Shown here piece by piece: positions 27,480 to 40,587 of a DNA stretch of 64,000 bases. Where the stretch lies: contig NZ_QGLL01000008.1 of the NCBI RefSeq assembly GCF_003202695.1, positions 186,001 to 250,000 of the forward strand, in the 5' to 3' direction. The stretch is from Bifidobacterium asteroides. Its GTDB lineage: Bacteria; Actinomycetota; Actinomycetes; Actinomycetales; Bifidobacteriaceae. The notes under the pieces are model-generated. The model saw only the letters and a program-made list of their open reading frames with translations. It was not told where the DNA came from and made no database searches. Position 1 is the first letter of the stretch. Every line of letters begins with the position of its first letter. Position numbers and translations under genes: made by a program.

Positions 27480-29294
27480 TTACTGCAGGGCTGCAGCTCG
27501 ATCTACGATCGCCTGAGCGGCCAGATCAGCCGGAACTGCTTGCACACCCGAACCGTCGCGATTGCGGATCTCAATGGTGCCATTGGCGATGGTGTCGCGA
27601 CCTGCGATGGCGACCAGGGGCACTCCGATCAGCTCGGCATCCTTGAACTTGACCCCGGGAGATACCTTGGGACGGTCGTCGTAGATGACCTCCACGCCAC
27701 GGCCCTCCAAGTCGGCGACCAGCTTCTCGGCGGCATCGAAGGCCTCCTGCTTCTTGCCGGTGGCCACCACATGGACCACAGCAGGAGCGACAGCCTTGGG
27801 CCATGCCAGACCCTTGTCATCGTGATGCATCTCAGCGATGCAGGCCAGCACGCGAGAGATGCCGATGCCGTAGCAGCCCATCCAGACTGGAACCGCCTTG
27901 CCGTTGCTGTCCAGGACCTTCAGCCCCAGTGCGTCAGAGTATTTCAGCCCTAGCTGGAAGACCTGTCCAATTTCCACGCCACGCTCAAAACTGAGCGGCC
28001 CGGAACCATCGGGACTCATATCTCCGTGACGGACCTCGGCGGCCTCCACCACTCCATCGGCTTGGAAGTCACGCCCATAGACCGCATTGGCCAGGTGCAC
28101 GCCTTGAGCATCAGCCCCGGTCACCCAAGCTGAACCAGGGGCCACATGGGCGTCAAGGAAGTAACGGATATGGGCGGCGGACTCGATGTCCGAACGCTGC
28201 GGCCCCAGCACTCGGGGACCAATGTATCCTTTGACCAATTCTGGGTGGGAAGCCAGGTCAGCCTCATTGGCTTCTTCGACCTCGGCCGGGGCGAACTGGG
28301 CCTCCAGCCGTTTCATATCCACCTGACGGTCACCCGGCAGGCCGACTGCCACCAGTTCCCGCCAGCCCTCGGGATGGTCATCGTCCGCAGGGTGCTTGAC
28401 GGCCACAATCAAGTTCTTCAGAGTATCAGCAGCGGTCCAGTCACGGCCGTCCTCACGAGGATGCAGCCGGTTGAACCGCTCCACCAGAGTGTCGATGGTG
28501 GTCGAGTCGGGGATGTCCAGCTCCTGCATGGCGGGAATCCTGGCATAGTCGACCGGGTCGGGACGCGGGGTGGTCAACGCCTCTACGTTCCATGCCTTCC
28601 CCGAGGGCGCCAAGGCAAAGGTGTCTTCGCCTATGGGCAGCGGAGCCAGGAACTCCTCGGATTCGGATCCTCCCATGGGCCCGGAGACCGCATGGACGAT
28701 TACGTAATTGACCCCCAGACGCTTGAAGATTCGTTCATAGGCGCCGCGCTCATCCTGGTAGGCCTTCTTCAACCCCTCCTCATCCACAGTAAAGGAATAA
28801 GCGTCTTTCATAATGAACTCGCGACCCCTGATCAGCCCGGCGCGGGGACGGAACTCGTCGCGGTACTTGGTCTGGATCTGGTAGAGAACAACCGGCAGGT
28901 CCTTGTATGAGGAGTACATGTCCTTGACCAGAAGGGTGAACATCTCCTCATGGGTGGGAGCCAGCAGGTAATCAGCACCATGCCGATCCTGGAGGCGGAA
29001 GAGGTTCTCACCATACTCCTCCCAGCGATGGGTGGCTTCGTAGGGCTCACGAGGCAGCAGAGCCGGGAAGTGAACCTCTTGGGCGCCAATGCCGTCAATC
29101 TCCTCTCGGACTACGCTCTCGACCTTGTCGAGAACCTTCAGACCCAGCGGCAGCCATGTGAAAATGCCAGGGGCCACCTTACGGACGTATCCGGCCCGCT
29201 GCAGAAGTTTGGCCGAGTCCACATCGGCGTCGGCCGGATCCTCCCTGAGGGTCCGCAGAAAGAGGGTTGACATGCGCATGGCTTTGGTTCTCAT
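27480..29294 (-). CDS. proS: Proline--tRNA ligase (bacterial type)
   Basis: Charges tRNA-Pro. Class II motifs are clear: motif 1 near [16 protein letters not shown], motif 2 [21 protein letters not shown], motif 3 near [11 protein letters not shown]. Between motifs 2 and 3 lies the roughly 180-residue editing (INS) domain of the bacterial type, followed by the anticodon-binding domain. Start uncertain: ATG 29294 (604 aa) has GGGAGG but only 1 base away; ATG 29279 or 29273 are alternatives. The longer frame to 29429 is unlikely coding. Confidence 0.95.
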   Translation of the reverse strand: MRTKAMRMSTLFLRTLREDPADADVDSAKLLQRAGYVRKVAPGIFTWLPLGLKVLDKVESVVREEIDGIGAQEVHFPALLPREPYEATHRWEEYGENLFRLQDRHGADYLLAPTHEEMFTLLVKDMYSSYKDLPVVLYQIQTKYRDEFRPRAGLIRGREFIMKDAYSFTVDEEGLKKAYQDERGAYERIFKRLGVNYVIVHAVSGPMGGSESEEFLAPLPIGEDTFALAPSGKAWNVEALTTPRPDPVDYARIPAMQELDIPDSTTIDTLVERFNRLHPREDGRDWTAADTLKNLIVAVKHPADDDHPEGWRELVAVGLPGDRQVDMKRLEAQFAPAEVEEANEADLASHPELVKGYIGPRVLGPQRSDIESAAHIRYFLDAHVAPGSAWVTGADAQGVHLANAVYGRDFQADGVVEAAEVRHGDMSPDGSGPLSFERGVEIGQVFQLGLKYSDALGLKVLDSNGKAVPVWMGCYGIGISRVLACIAEMHHDDKGLAWPKAVAPAVVHVVATGKKQEAFDAAEKLVADLEGRGVEVIYDDRPKVSPGVKFKDAELIGVPLVAIAGRDTIANGTIEIRNRDGSGVQAVPADLAAQAIVDRAAALQ

Positions 29295-29515
29295 ACCTCC
29301 CAAAGATATGCGCGCAAAGGGACAAGCAGCCGCTGAAGATGCCACATGACAATTTGCAAAAACCGAGCCGGAAGCCAGGCGTCGCATATCGGCGAAGGTG
29401 GGCAAGTCCGCAACCTGGCATCTATCCATCCCAACGCCTCACCGTAACGAGAGCCAAGTTATAGTGGCTGTATATTGCACAGGCTTTCTGATTCACAGCG
29501 ACAAGGCGGGCACCT

Positions 29516-29998
29516 ATGTCATCAGAACCGAATATAACCATCCAGACCTTTGCCAACCTCGACGCGGAGCACATGGGACTCCTCCTGGAGGCAGACCCTT
29601 CAGCAGAGATGATCCATGACGTTTTCACCCATTCCTGCGCCTACGAAATTCGAGTGGGACAAGCTCTGGCCGGTGTCATGCTGCTTATCAGAGCGAATAC
29701 GGACGCCTTGGAAATCGCCAATATCAGCGTGGACCGCGCTTACCGCAGACAAGGACTCGGAAGCAGATTAATAGACCGAGCCAAAATGGAGACCGTCAGG
29801 CTGGGTCTGAGAAGACTGGAAGTCGGCACCGGATCCACCAGTTTTGGAGCCCTTTGCTTTTACCAGACATGCGGATTGCGCATGGACCGCATTGAGCGGG
29901 ATTATTTTGTAGACCGTTACGAGCAGGCCATTGTCGAGAACGGTATCACTCTTAAAGACATGGTCCGCCTGTCGTGGTTTCCTGAGCGACCCGAATGA
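29516..29998 (+). CDS. GNAT-family N-acetyltransferase
   Basis: Acetyl-CoA-dependent transferase. The acetyl-CoA pyrophosphate loop is in VDRAYRRQGLGSRLIDRA (RxxGxG), preceded by the beta strand ALEIANISV and followed by LEVGTGSTSFGALCFYQTCGLR, the typical GNAT order. 160 aa. The substrate is unknown; it lies alone between proS (divergent) and the helicase (convergent). Confidence 0.88.
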   Translation: MSSEPNITIQTFANLDAEHMGLLLEADPSAEMIHDVFTHSCAYEIRVGQALAGVMLLIRANTDALEIANISVDRAYRRQGLGSRLIDRAKMETVRLGLRRLEVGTGSTSFGALCFYQTCGLRMDRIERDYFVDRYEQAIVENGITLKDMVRLSWFPERPE

Positions 29999-30050
29999 CC
30001 AAGCACTTGTTCGAGCTCACTGCCGGGCCAAAACCAGCAAAGGCGACCCT

Positions 30051-31457
30051 TCAGAAAAGCTGATCCTGGCTGAATTCGTCTTCTGGTTCCTGACCGACGG
30101 CGCGCTTGGTGAAGGACTCAGGACCTTCATCCTTCAGACGGGCGCAGGCCGCCTTGGACTCGGCCCTCAGGCCTGCATCCAGAACGACGGCATCGGGAGA
30201 GACCAGGAAGGCATGCTCATTGATGCCGGTCAGGTAGAGCCCATCCAGACTTTCCACACGGGAGAGGGCCACGTAGCCCATCCCTGGCGCGAAGGTCCGT
30301 CTCAGGTCCATGACTGCCCTATCCAGGGTCATCCCCTGAGACTTGTGAATAGTGATCCCCCAGGCGCAGCGCAACGGTACCTGGTTGACGGCAGCCAGAA
30401 CCGTGTCTCCATCCATGGTCTCCCAGGCGGCAGGCTTCATGGTGACCACATTGCCGTTCTGGAAGGCGACGATCGGCCACCCTCCCTTGGCTGAGCTGGT
30501 GAATCCACTGACAGTGCCGATGGAACCGTTGACATACTGATGATCCTGGTCGTTGCGCAGGGCCATAACCGCCGCTCCGGTCTTGAGAGCCAAATCCTCG
30601 GGGGCCAGCATGTTCTTCTTCAGCCGCTCCACCAGTCTGGCCTCCCCTCGGGATGTGGCCTGATAATGATGGGCCTTCTCGTCGATGGATGCCAGGCGCT
30701 GGTCGTTGAGAGTGTCGGCCTGTTTGTTGACCGGAAAGAGGTGAACTGCCACCTGGCCGGGAGCGGGGACTGCGCCGACTCGGGCTGCCAGAACCTCATG
30801 GTCCTCCTGGGTTACGCCGCCCTCTCTGATATCGGTCAGGACGGTTAAAAGCTGGCCGTCATCCTGGCGGTGCTGCTCGGTCAGATAACAGATGATCGGG
30901 TCCAGCTCCTGCCAAACCAGTGATTCGGTGACGAACCCGTCCGGATTCTTGCCGGCCTGAGCGTAGCGTTCACGGGCTGCTTGGTATTCGGGGCTGGGCA
31001 GTATCCCTGCAGCTCGGTTGGACCGAGTCACCGGCGGCAGCTGGAAGAAGTCCCCGGAAAGGACCACCTGGATCCCTCCGAAAGGTTCGGGACTGTGACG
31101 AACAGCTCGGCAGGCCTGGTCCACCATATCGAAGAGCCAGGCGTGCAGCATAGAGACTTCGTCGATGACCAGGATGTCAGTGCCCTCAATCTGCCTGCGA
31201 CGACGGGTCTTGATCCGCTTCACGAGCGATTCGGTCATACAGGTGGCGATTCCCACGCCGCTCCATGAGTGGATGGTCTGACCGTTGATGTGCGTGGCGG
31301 CGATGCCAGTCGAAGCGGTCACAGCCACAACCGCTCCGGCCTGCCGGGCCTGATGGACGAACTCGTTGAGCACAAAGGTCTTGCCTGACCCGGGAGCACC
31401 TGTGATGAAGGCATTGGCCCCCGCACTTAATATGGTCAAGGCTTCGGATTGCTGCAT
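30051..31457 (-). CDS. Pif1-like AAA DNA helicase
   Basis: SF1B helicase. Walker A GAPGSGKTF is at residue 20, then motif Ia VAVTASTGIAATHINGQTIHSWSG, Walker B ILVIDEVSMLHA and motif III VVLSGDFFQLPPV. The C-terminal part holds GITIHKSQGMTLDRAVMD and GMGYVALSRVESLDGLYL, the Pif1/RecD2 motifs V-VI. 468 aa from ATG 31457. Proteins like this unwind G-quadruplex or R-loop structures in other systems. It overlaps or abuts orn and is probably cotranscribed with it. Start uncertain; the frame is open to 31529. Confidence 0.9.
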   Translation of the reverse strand: MQQSEALTILSAGANAFITGAPGSGKTFVLNEFVHQARQAGAVVAVTASTGIAATHINGQTIHSWSGVGIATCMTESLVKRIKTRRRRQIEGTDILVIDEVSMLHAWLFDMVDQACRAVRHSPEPFGGIQVVLSGDFFQLPPVTRSNRAAGILPSPEYQAARERYAQAGKNPDGFVTESLVWQELDPIICYLTEQHRQDDGQLLTVLTDIREGGVTQEDHEVLAARVGAVPAPGQVAVHLFPVNKQADTLNDQRLASIDEKAHHYQATSRGEARLVERLKKNMLAPEDLALKTGAAVMALRNDQDHQYVNGSIGTVSGFTSSAKGGWPIVAFQNGNVVTMKPAAWETMDGDTVLAAVNQVPLRCAWGITIHKSQGMTLDRAVMDLRRTFAPGMGYVALSRVESLDGLYLTGINEHAFLVSPDAVVLDAGLRAESKAACARLKDEGPESFTKRAVGQEPEDEFSQDQLF

Positions 31458-31497
31458 GCCTCCATGGTGCCACGTCAGAGGTACATGGCCACGACTG

Positions 31498-32229
31498 TCA
31501 GTAGTCGGTCTTCTCCGGCTTGTTGGCATCCTCTACCGGATTGCCGGACTCTTCGTAGTTACGCAGAAGGCTGCTTTGCTCAATCCGTTCCGCCCCGGCC
31601 CGGGACTGGGCTCGGTCGGGTCCGGGAGCCGGAACGAAGAACATGGAGCGGTAGTAGCGCAGCTCGTCCATGGACTCGATGATGTCGGCCAGAGCCCTGT
31701 GGCCGCCATGCTTGGCCGGCTTGTTCTTGTAGACGTCCGGGTACCAGCGGCGGGACAGCTCCTTGAGGGTGCTCACATCGATGACCCGGTAATGCAGCAG
31801 AGCCATCAGATCAGGCATGTACTTATCCAGGAACTTCTTGTCGGAACCCACGGAGTTGCCAGCCAGATGGGCCTTGCCGCTCTTGGGCAGGAAGGGCTTG
31901 ACGTACTCGATCACCTGACGCTGGGCCTCTTCCAGGTCCAGACCAGTCTTCATCTCCTCGATCAGGCCGGAGGACGTGTGCATCTTCCTGACGAAGTCCC
32001 CCATATGATCCAGGGCCGCCTGGGAGGGCTTGATGACCAGATCGATGCCCTTGTCCAGGACCTTCATGTTGAAGTCGGTAGGCACCACGGAGACCTCGCA
32101 CAATTCGTCATGGAAGATATCCAGACCGGTCATCTCGCAGTCTATCCAGATCATGCGGGATTCCTCCGCAGTGAAGGTCAGATCATTCTTATCGCTCATC
32201 TGTACGCCTTTCAGATCCGGGTCGCTCAC
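31498..32229 (-). CDS. orn: Oligoribonuclease
   Basis: DEDDh 3'-5' exonuclease that finishes RNA decay by hydrolysing 2-5-mers, including pGpG. DEDD residues: DCEMTG (ExoI), the Asp near [15 protein letters not shown] (ExoII), and HRALADI with His and Asp (ExoIII). The GTG start at 32229 has AAGGAG 7 bases upstream; ATG 32199 is an alternative. 243 aa, with about 40 extra hydrophilic residues at the C-terminus compared with E. coli Orn. Confidence 0.95.
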   Translation of the reverse strand: MSDPDLKGVQMSDKNDLTFTAEESRMIWIDCEMTGLDIFHDELCEVSVVPTDFNMKVLDKGIDLVIKPSQAALDHMGDFVRKMHTSSGLIEEMKTGLDLEEAQRQVIEYVKPFLPKSGKAHLAGNSVGSDKKFLDKYMPDLMALLHYRVIDVSTLKELSRRWYPDVYKNKPAKHGGHRALADIIESMDELRYYRSMFFVPAPGPDRAQSRAGAERIEQSSLLRNYEESGNPVEDANKPEKTDY

Positions 32230-32338
32230 CGGATCACTCCTTCCGCCGCCTTGGACGGAACATTACAAGATACCGCCAGCACATGACGGGCGAAGAATTT
32301 GCCTGCACAGCCGACCGTCCATGACTGATATGAGATAT

Positions 32339-32378
32339 GCGATCGGCGCAGGTCCTGATGAGTTCCTGCGCCGATCGC
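32339..32378 (-). terminator. Perfect 14-bp hairpin after guaB
   Basis: GCGATCGGCGCAGG and CCTGCGCCGATCGC are exact complements around a 12-base loop, 15 bases past the guaB stop; a small hairpin GCCTG/CAGGC lies in between. There is no U-run on either strand, so it may act as a Rho-independent stop of the actinobacterial no-tail type or protect the 3' end. It may also act toward the plus strand. Confidence 0.6.
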
Positions 32379-32392
32379 CTGCCTAAACAGGC

Positions 32393-33949
<1,557 letters not shown>

Positions 33950-34006
33950 TTACAAGTGCTTCTTGACTGTTCCAAGCACCGTGTCCATGAGCTGTGAATC
34001 GATGAA

Positions 34007-35200
34007 TCAGTCATCCTTGTCCTTATCGTCCCGGCGGCTCTTGCGATGTCGGAGAGGTCTGGCCGCATGCTGTGATCCCTGGGCTGCCAGAATAGCGTTC
34101 TCGCGTCTGATTTCGGGAAGACGGCGACGGTAGTAAGGGTAAAGGGTGGCGAAAGTCAGCAATATGGCGGCCAGGGTCAGGCCGATCAGGACATATCTCA
34201 GAGGGAAGAAGAGAATGAAGAGCGAGCCAAAGGCTATCAGCGCCGCCCAGCCCCAAAGAATAAGGACCGCGGACCGAACCGTGTGACCAATGCGCAGCAT
34301 GCGGTGGTGCAGATGCATACGGTCGGGGTGCATAGGCGATTGCCCGTGGCTGAGCCGTCGGACAATAGCCAGGCACATGTCCAGAACAGGCAGGAAAAGC
34401 ACCAAAATAGGCAGAAGAATGGGCATGAAGGCCGGCAGATAGATGCTGGCGTGAATGGTTGCAGGATCCAGCCTGCCAGTGACCACAATGGAGGCACAGG
34501 TAATCAGGTATCCCAGCAGCATGGATCCGGAGTCACCCATGAAGAGCTTGGCCGGATGCCAGTTGTGAAGAAGAAATCCCACGCAAATGCCCACCATAGC
34601 CACATCGATCAGCGTGGCCAGGGATGCATAGTCGGGCGATATGCGGGCGATGATATAGGAGTAAATAGCGAAGGCGATGCCCCCGATGGCCACGATGCCT
34701 GCCGCCAGACCATCCAGTCCATCAACAAAGTTGACCGCATTGATTGAGGCCACGATCAGGAAGGCTGTGATGGCCATGGACAGGCTGGGCGAGGCCGCCA
34801 CCAGGGAGCCCAGAGGCAGGGAGATGATCTGAATCCCGCCCCAGGAGACGAAGACCGAGATCAACAGCTGTCCAGCCAGTTTGAGCATCCAGTCCAAGTC
34901 CCAGAGATCGTCGGCCATGCCTAGCAGGCAGATACCCACGGCACCGGCCAGAATGACCCAGGCCTGATGGCCGGACTGAAAGAGGCCGGTGATGAAGGGA
35001 ATGCGGGAAGCGAAACACATGGCCACAGCAAAACCGATCAGCATGCCCAAGCCGCCCATACGGGCAGTGGGCACCTTATGAACGTCGCGAGGGCGGACCG
35101 CACCTACGGCACCGACCCGGATAGCGAGATGACGAACCATGGGCATAACCAGCCAGGTGGCCCCACCAGCGATGGCAGCAATGAACAGATAAACCCTCAC
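34007..35200 (-). CDS. wecA: Undecaprenyl/decaprenyl-phosphate GlcNAc-1-phosphate transferase, WecA family
   Basis: Polyprenyl-phosphate sugar-1-phosphate transferase that starts synthesis of a secondary wall polymer. Multi-pass membrane protein with about eleven helices. Motifs: GMADDLWDLDWMLKL, NAVNFVDGLDGLAAG, FMGDSGSMLLGY and the cytosolic MHLHHRML (HIHHR-like), which points to WecA rather than MraY. The C-terminal tail is strongly charged (RKSRRDDKDKDD). A GTG start overlaps the tsaC stop (GTGA). This is the usual end of the rpmE-prfA-prmC-tsaC-wecA operon. Confidence 0.92.
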   Translation of the reverse strand: MRVYLFIAAIAGGATWLVMPMVRHLAIRVGAVGAVRPRDVHKVPTARMGGLGMLIGFAVAMCFASRIPFITGLFQSGHQAWVILAGAVGICLLGMADDLWDLDWMLKLAGQLLISVFVSWGGIQIISLPLGSLVAASPSLSMAITAFLIVASINAVNFVDGLDGLAAGIVAIGGIAFAIYSYIIARISPDYASLATLIDVAMVGICVGFLLHNWHPAKLFMGDSGSMLLGYLITCASIVVTGRLDPATIHASIYLPAFMPILLPILVLFLPVLDMCLAIVRRLSHGQSPMHPDRMHLHHRMLRIGHTVRSAVLILWGWAALIAFGSLFILFFPLRYVLIGLTLAAILLTFATLYPYYRRRLPEIRRENAILAAQGSQHAARPLRHRKSRRDDKDKDD

Positions 35201-35865
35201 TGGCCCTCCCCTCCGCCTGACCGGCCTGACAGAAGAGCACGGACCCGCGCCTCGCCTATGACGCCCTGCCGCAGCACATGTATTCCGTCAGGATCAGCCT
35301 TGTCGGCGGCCACGACCGTGCTAGCCACTGAGCCGGGAGTCGGCCCCCCATCCAAGTAGAGATCGACGCTGTCGCCCAGTTCAGCTCTGGCCTGTTGAAC
35401 AGTCTCAACGCTGGGATTGCCTGATCGATTGGCGCTGGAAGCGGCCAAGGCTCCAGTCACCTGCAGGAGTGCCCGACAGATAGACGAGTCAGGCACTCTG
35501 ACGGCCTGTGTGGGGCCATTGGGCTCCATCCGAGGGGTGCGCAGAGGACAGGACCTCCCTACGAGGGCAATGGGCGAAAAAGGACCCGGCAGCAGCGCAT
35601 CGGCCAGGCGATCCAGAGGTGCAGGCAGGCGAAGATCCAGCCGGTCAATGGCCTTCACCCCATTCAGAAGCACCTGAATGGACTTGGTCCTGGGACGATG
35701 CTTGGCCCGGAAGAGCCGATCGATGGCCTTGTCGTTGCATGGATCACAGACGATGCCATAAACCGTGTCGGTAGGAATGACCGCGAGTCCACCGGCGTCC
35801 ACTACCTGGGCCAGCAACTGCGGCGACCGACTGTCATAGGTCATCACCCGGCTCATATCCTGCAT
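35197..35865 (-). CDS. tsaC: L-threonylcarbamoyladenylate synthase (Sua5/YrdC family)
   Basis: Makes threonylcarbamoyl-AMP for the universal t6A tRNA modification. YrdC-domain motifs: GGLAVIPTDTVYGIVCDP at the start, KHRPRTKSIQVLLN for nucleotide binding, and ALAASSANRSGNPS with the conserved SAN. 222 aa, YrdC domain only, without the Sua5 C-terminal domain. I chose ATG 35865 (MQDMSRVM) because GAGAGG is upstream; the frame stays open to 35958. Part of the prfA-prmC operon. Confidence 0.92.
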   Translation of the reverse strand: MQDMSRVMTYDSRSPQLLAQVVDAGGLAVIPTDTVYGIVCDPCNDKAIDRLFRAKHRPRTKSIQVLLNGVKAIDRLDLRLPAPLDRLADALLPGPFSPIALVGRSCPLRTPRMEPNGPTQAVRVPDSSICRALLQVTGALAASSANRSGNPSVETVQQARAELGDSVDLYLDGGPTPGSVASTVVAADKADPDGIHVLRQGVIGEARVRALLSGRSGGGEGQ

Positions 35866-35965
35866 CACGACCTCTCGGTTGGACATGTTCATGTGACCAG
35901 CTACTAATCTATCCCAGGACCACGGCAGGCCGCCAGGATGCAAGGAACCGCAGACCAACGACCAC

Positions 35966-36916
35966 TCAGGCTGGCCGCCGGGCTGTCAGGTAGCGGTCTC
36001 GACCAGCCAGATCCTGATGGGTGCGTGCCTCAAGGTACCCCCGCTCCAATGCGGCAGCGATCATGGCCGGTCCCTGGGAGGCATCATGTTCCATAACCAG
36101 CAGACCACCGGGGGCCAGCAAAATCATGGCCCTGTCCAGAATGCGGCAGGGTAGGAGGCATCCGTCAGGCGAACCGCCATAGAGGGCCAGGTCCGGATCC
36201 CAGTCACGCACTTCGGTCTGGCTGGGAGTCGCATCCATGGGAACGTAGGGAGGGTTGCTAATGACTAGATCGACTTGGGAATCCAAATCAGACAGGGTGG
36301 CAGAATCCGTGGCATCAGCCAGCAGCAGATGATAGTCGGAGCCAGCATCCCGGATAGCAGCCTCCTGAGCGGTGGCGTTTAACACTCCCCACTGATATGC
36401 CTCCTTGTCAATCTCCACGGCCCGAACCCGCACCCCCGGAATCTCTGTGGCCAGGGACAGGCCGATGGCCCCGCTGCCAGAGCACAGGTCCACTGCCAGT
36501 GGATGATCCACTCCAGTCAAGGCATCCACTCCCGCCTGGACTACCGTTTCGGTCTCAGGACGTGGAATAAAGACACCCGGCCCCAAACGAAGATCCAAAT
36601 AACGGAAGTAGGCATGACCAAGAATATATTGCAGGGGTTCGCGTCCGGCACGCCGTTGCAGATAGGACCAATAACGATCCAGGGCCACCGACCGGGAACC
36701 ATCAGCGCATATGCGACCAGCACCTTTTGTCAGCAATTCCTCTACCGTACGGTTCAAAAGCAGACACTGATCCAGCTGGTGAAGATCGCACCCAAGGGCT
36801 TCGGCCAGGATCAGCCTTGCGTCATTGAGCGGAGTAGACACACCTGCCTGGGTCAGCAGGCGATGGCCCCTATCAACCAGCTCGGCCAGACTGGTCTCAC
36901 GCCCCTGTCGATTCAC
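35966..36916 (-). CDS. prmC: Release factor glutamine methyltransferase
   Basis: Methylates the Gln of the GGQ motif in RF1 and RF2. The NPPYVP catalytic motif is present ([14 protein letters not shown]) together with the SAM loop [16 protein letters not shown]. The N-terminal helical domain includes the substrate-contact segment [16 protein letters not shown]. 316 aa, GTG start overlapping the prfA stop (GTGA), so it is coupled to its substrate gene. Confidence 0.95.
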   Translation of the reverse strand: MNRQGRETSLAELVDRGHRLLTQAGVSTPLNDARLILAEALGCDLHQLDQCLLLNRTVEELLTKGAGRICADGSRSVALDRYWSYLQRRAGREPLQYILGHAYFRYLDLRLGPGVFIPRPETETVVQAGVDALTGVDHPLAVDLCSGSGAIGLSLATEIPGVRVRAVEIDKEAYQWGVLNATAQEAAIRDAGSDYHLLLADATDSATLSDLDSQVDLVISNPPYVPMDATPSQTEVRDWDPDLALYGGSPDGCLLPCRILDRAMILLAPGGLLVMEHDASQGPAMIAAALERGYLEARTHQDLAGRDRYLTARRPA

Positions 36917-38001
36917 TCCTGCGAAGCCATCCTGCGGGCCTCATCCGCTTGAATGTCAGAGTCGATGACGGCCTGCAGATCGCCGTCCAGCACCTGTTCC
37001 AGGTTGTAGGCCTTGTAGCCGGTACGGTGATCCACAATCCGGCTCTCGGGGAAGTTGTAGGTCCTGATACGCTCGGACCGATCCAGAGAGCGAACCTGGG
37101 AATGGCGCATGTCTGCGGCCTGGGCGGCCTCCTCTTCGTGCTTCATGGCCAGCAGACGGGACTTGAGCACCCTCAGGGCGGCCTGACGATTCTGTATCTG
37201 GGATTTCTCATCCTGCATGGAGACCACGATGCCGGTGGGAATATGGGTCATGCGCACAGCCGAGTAAGTAGTGTTGACGGACTGTCCTCCAGGGCCGGAG
37301 CTCATAAAGATGTCAACCTTGAGGTCCTTGGGGTCAATCTCGATCTCGTCGTCGTCCTCGTCGGCCTCTGGAAAGACAATGACCCCAGCGGCTGAAGTCT
37401 GAATGCGGCCCTGGGACTCGGTGACGGGAATGCGCTGAACCCGATGCACGCCGCCCTCGTACTTGAGCGAGGCCCAGACGCCATCGGCCGGAGCCACCTG
37501 TCCGCGAGCGCGAATGGCCAGCTGAGCATCCTTGACTCCGCCCAGCTGAGTGCGGTTCTCACTCATGATCTCGGTGGTCCAACCGCGTTTTTCGGCATAA
37601 CGCACATACATACGCATCAGATCGCCAGCGAAGAGGGCCGCCTCCTCGCCGCCGCTGCCAGCCTTGATCTCCATGATCGTATCGCGGCCATCATCGGGGT
37701 CACGCGGAATAAGAGCGGTGCGCAGGGTCTGTTCCAGATCCGGTATGCGATCAGCCATGGCCTTGGCCTCTTCTGCGAAGTCGGGATCCTCACCTGCCAT
37801 CTGTTCTGCCGCCTGGCTGTCCTCCAAGGCGCTTTGATAGGCCCGGTAGGCTTCAACGATGGGAGCGAGCTCAGCATGTCTTCGGCCCAATTTGCGGATC
37901 TGCGCCGGATCTGAAGCCGTTTCGGGCTGACTCATCTGCTTTTCCAAGCGATCGTACTCCTCGACGGCAGCCACCGCCGCCGGAAACTGCTCCTCGCTCA
38001 T
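36913..38001 (-). CDS. prfA: Peptide chain release factor 1
   Basis: Reads UAA and UAG. GGQ is in [10 protein letters not shown] and the PxT-type tripeptide in [10 protein letters not shown], distinguishing it from RF2. 362 aa from ATG 38001 with GAAGGGTG upstream. The frame extends to 38214 but that part overlaps rpmE in another frame and is not coding. Second gene of the rpmE operon. Confidence 0.97.
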   Translation of the reverse strand: MSEEQFPAAVAAVEEYDRLEKQMSQPETASDPAQIRKLGRRHAELAPIVEAYRAYQSALEDSQAAEQMAGEDPDFAEEAKAMADRIPDLEQTLRTALIPRDPDDGRDTIMEIKAGSGGEEAALFAGDLMRMYVRYAEKRGWTTEIMSENRTQLGGVKDAQLAIRARGQVAPADGVWASLKYEGGVHRVQRIPVTESQGRIQTSAAGVIVFPEADEDDDEIEIDPKDLKVDIFMSSGPGGQSVNTTYSAVRMTHIPTGIVVSMQDEKSQIQNRQAALRVLKSRLLAMKHEEEAAQAADMRHSQVRSLDRSERIRTYNFPESRIVDHRTGYKAYNLEQVLDGDLQAVIDSDIQADEARRMASQE

Positions 38002-38042
38002 CGACACCCTTCCCGTCCGCTCATCCACATGGTTCAAGTCAT

Positions 38043-38097
38043 AAAAAACGCCAGTCCCCGCCGGGCATAGCAGAGCGACCCGGAAGGGACTGGCGTT
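38043..38097 (-). terminator. Terminator between rpmE and prfA
   Basis: A perfect 12-bp stem AACGCCAGTCCC/GGGACTGGCGTT with an inner CCGGG/CCCGG, followed on the minus transcript by GTTTTTTAT. This textbook intrinsic terminator sits 8 bases after the rpmE stop, so prfA-prmC-tsaC-wecA must depend on read-through or a promoter of its own between 38002 and 38040. Confidence 0.9.
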
Positions 38098-38104
38098 GAA
38101 AGTG

Positions 38105-38317
38105 CTACTTGGTCCTCTTGCCGTAACGGGCTTCGAACCGAGCCACGCGACCACCGGTGTCCAGAATCTTCTGCTTGCCGGTGTAGAAGGGGTGGCAGTG
38201 CGAGCAGACATCAACCGTCATATGATCGCCGGGAGCGGTCGAACGGGTGATGAAGGTATTGCCGCACGAGCACGTGACCTCAACGGGATGATAATCGGGA
38301 TGAATTCCCTGCTTCAT
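38105..38317 (-). CDS. rpmE: 50S ribosomal protein L31, zinc-binding form
   Basis: 70-residue ribosomal protein. The zinc-ribbon cysteines are present (VTCSCGNTF and [13 protein letters not shown]), so it is the C+ (zinc-dependent) type; a C- paralogue for zinc starvation would have to be elsewhere. AGGAG precedes ATG 38317. It leads the release-factor operon, separated by a strong terminator. Confidence 0.97.
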   Translation of the reverse strand: MKQGIHPDYHPVEVTCSCGNTFITRSTAPGDHMTVDVCSHCHPFYTGKQKILDTGGRVARFEARYGKRTK

Positions 38318-38473
38318 GGTTACTCCTAGAGTCAAGGGCCCCGGGTCGACCGCCCCTATGGCGGACGTGAACCGGCAACCGCGTAATAGTCTAGCGCAAC
38401 CCGGGGAGATTACCGCATCCTTGCGCCACACGCCGAATCCTTCAACCGGGGTGGCTGGTCGGGCTTCCTTTAG

Positions 38474-39298
<825 letters not shown>

Positions 39299-39375
39299 GC
39301 CTCTGATAGAAATTCGGCCGCATATGATGGACCCCCGCCTATAGGTTCCGCCCGACGGCGAGGGCCCATGATCAT

Positions 39376-40587
39376 TCAGGCGTTGAAGACGTACCTGTCC
39401 AAACGGCCCATCGCTTCCTGGACCCGGCTCAAAGGCAGCGCCAGATTCATTCGGATGGCACAGGGAGCCTTGAACTGCCGCCCATCCTGAACGGCCACGC
39501 CCACATCCCAGGCACGCTTGAGCAGCTGGTCCAGGCCCAGATCGTGGTCCTTGCACCATTGCGTGCAATCAAGGAAGAGCATGTAGGTGCCCTGCGGCTT
39601 GGAGAGCTCGACTCCCCTGAAATGCTGCCGGATGTAGTCGAAGGCATAGTCCACATTTCCGGTCAGGACCTGCCGGAGTTCATCCACCCATTCCTGGCCC
39701 TGTGGCTTGTAGGCTCCGATCAGCGCATGCATGGACAGCACGTTCATGTCGTTGTAGTGGGCCTTTGACCCCTTAGCCACGATCCTGTCGCGCAGGTACT
39801 TGTTATAGATGATGTGGTAGGAGCCGACCAGCCCGGCCAGGTTGAAGGTCTTGCTGGGCGCATAGAAGGCAGCCGTTCTGTTCCGTGCATCCTCGCTGAC
39901 CGACTGGGTGGGAATGTGCTTGTTGCCTGCCAGGATCAGGTCTGACCATATCTCGTCGGAGATGACTACGCAGTCGTTCTCCTTGTAGACCTCCATGGCC
40001 TTCTCGATCTCCCACCTCTCCCAGACGCGGCCGCAGGGGTTGTGCGGGCTGCAGAAGACAGCGACATGGATGCTGTTCTCCTTGAGCTTGCGGTCCATGT
40101 CCTCAAAATCCATGCGCCAAATACCCTGCTGATCCCTTTTCAACGGGCTGTGCACAATGTGGTAGCCATTGTTCTCGATGCAGGACGTAAAGCCGACATA
40201 GGTCGGGCTGTGAAGCAAAACCGCATCACCGGGAGCCGCAAAGGCAGTCAGGGTGGAGACCACCCCGCCCAGAACCCCATTCTCATAGCCGATGTCCTCT
40301 GCCGTCAGACCCTCCACACCATTGCGGATGCGCTGCCAGTCAATAATTGCATCGTAGTATTCATCAGAGGGATCGAAATAGCCGAAAGCCGGATGCTTGG
40401 CTCGTTCGATGATGGCCTCGGGTATGGTCGGCACCGTAGGGAAATTCATATCGGCCACCCACATGGGGATGACGTCGTAGCCTTCCTTGGGAGGGTCGGG
40501 GGCGAATCCAGGCTCGGCGCCCAGGCCGTCAACAGCAATGGCGTCCTTGCCGTGCCTATCCATGATGCTGGTGAAATCGTAAGTCAT
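39376..40587 (-). CDS. patB: PatB/MalY-type PLP-dependent C-S lyase or aminotransferase
   Basis: Fold-type I PLP enzyme. The N-terminus DRHGKDAIAVDGLGAEPG and PMWVADMNFPTVP is typical of MalY/PatB. The PLP Lys is in FYAPSKTFNLAGL, and Asp/Tyr contacts lie in VVISDEIWSDLIL. Such enzymes split cystathionine to homocysteine. 403 aa from ATG 40587 with GAGAGG upstream. It is divergent from the decayed YheO-like regulator, which may once have controlled it. Confidence 0.88.
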   Translation of the reverse strand: MTYDFTSIMDRHGKDAIAVDGLGAEPGFAPDPPKEGYDVIPMWVADMNFPTVPTIPEAIIERAKHPAFGYFDPSDEYYDAIIDWQRIRNGVEGLTAEDIGYENGVLGGVVSTLTAFAAPGDAVLLHSPTYVGFTSCIENNGYHIVHSPLKRDQQGIWRMDFEDMDRKLKENSIHVAVFCSPHNPCGRVWERWEIEKAMEVYKENDCVVISDEIWSDLILAGNKHIPTQSVSEDARNRTAAFYAPSKTFNLAGLVGSYHIIYNKYLRDRIVAKGSKAHYNDMNVLSMHALIGAYKPQGQEWVDELRQVLTGNVDYAFDYIRQHFRGVELSKPQGTYMLFLDCTQWCKDHDLGLDQLLKRAWDVGVAVQDGRQFKAPCAIRMNLALPLSRVQEAMGRLDRYVFNA

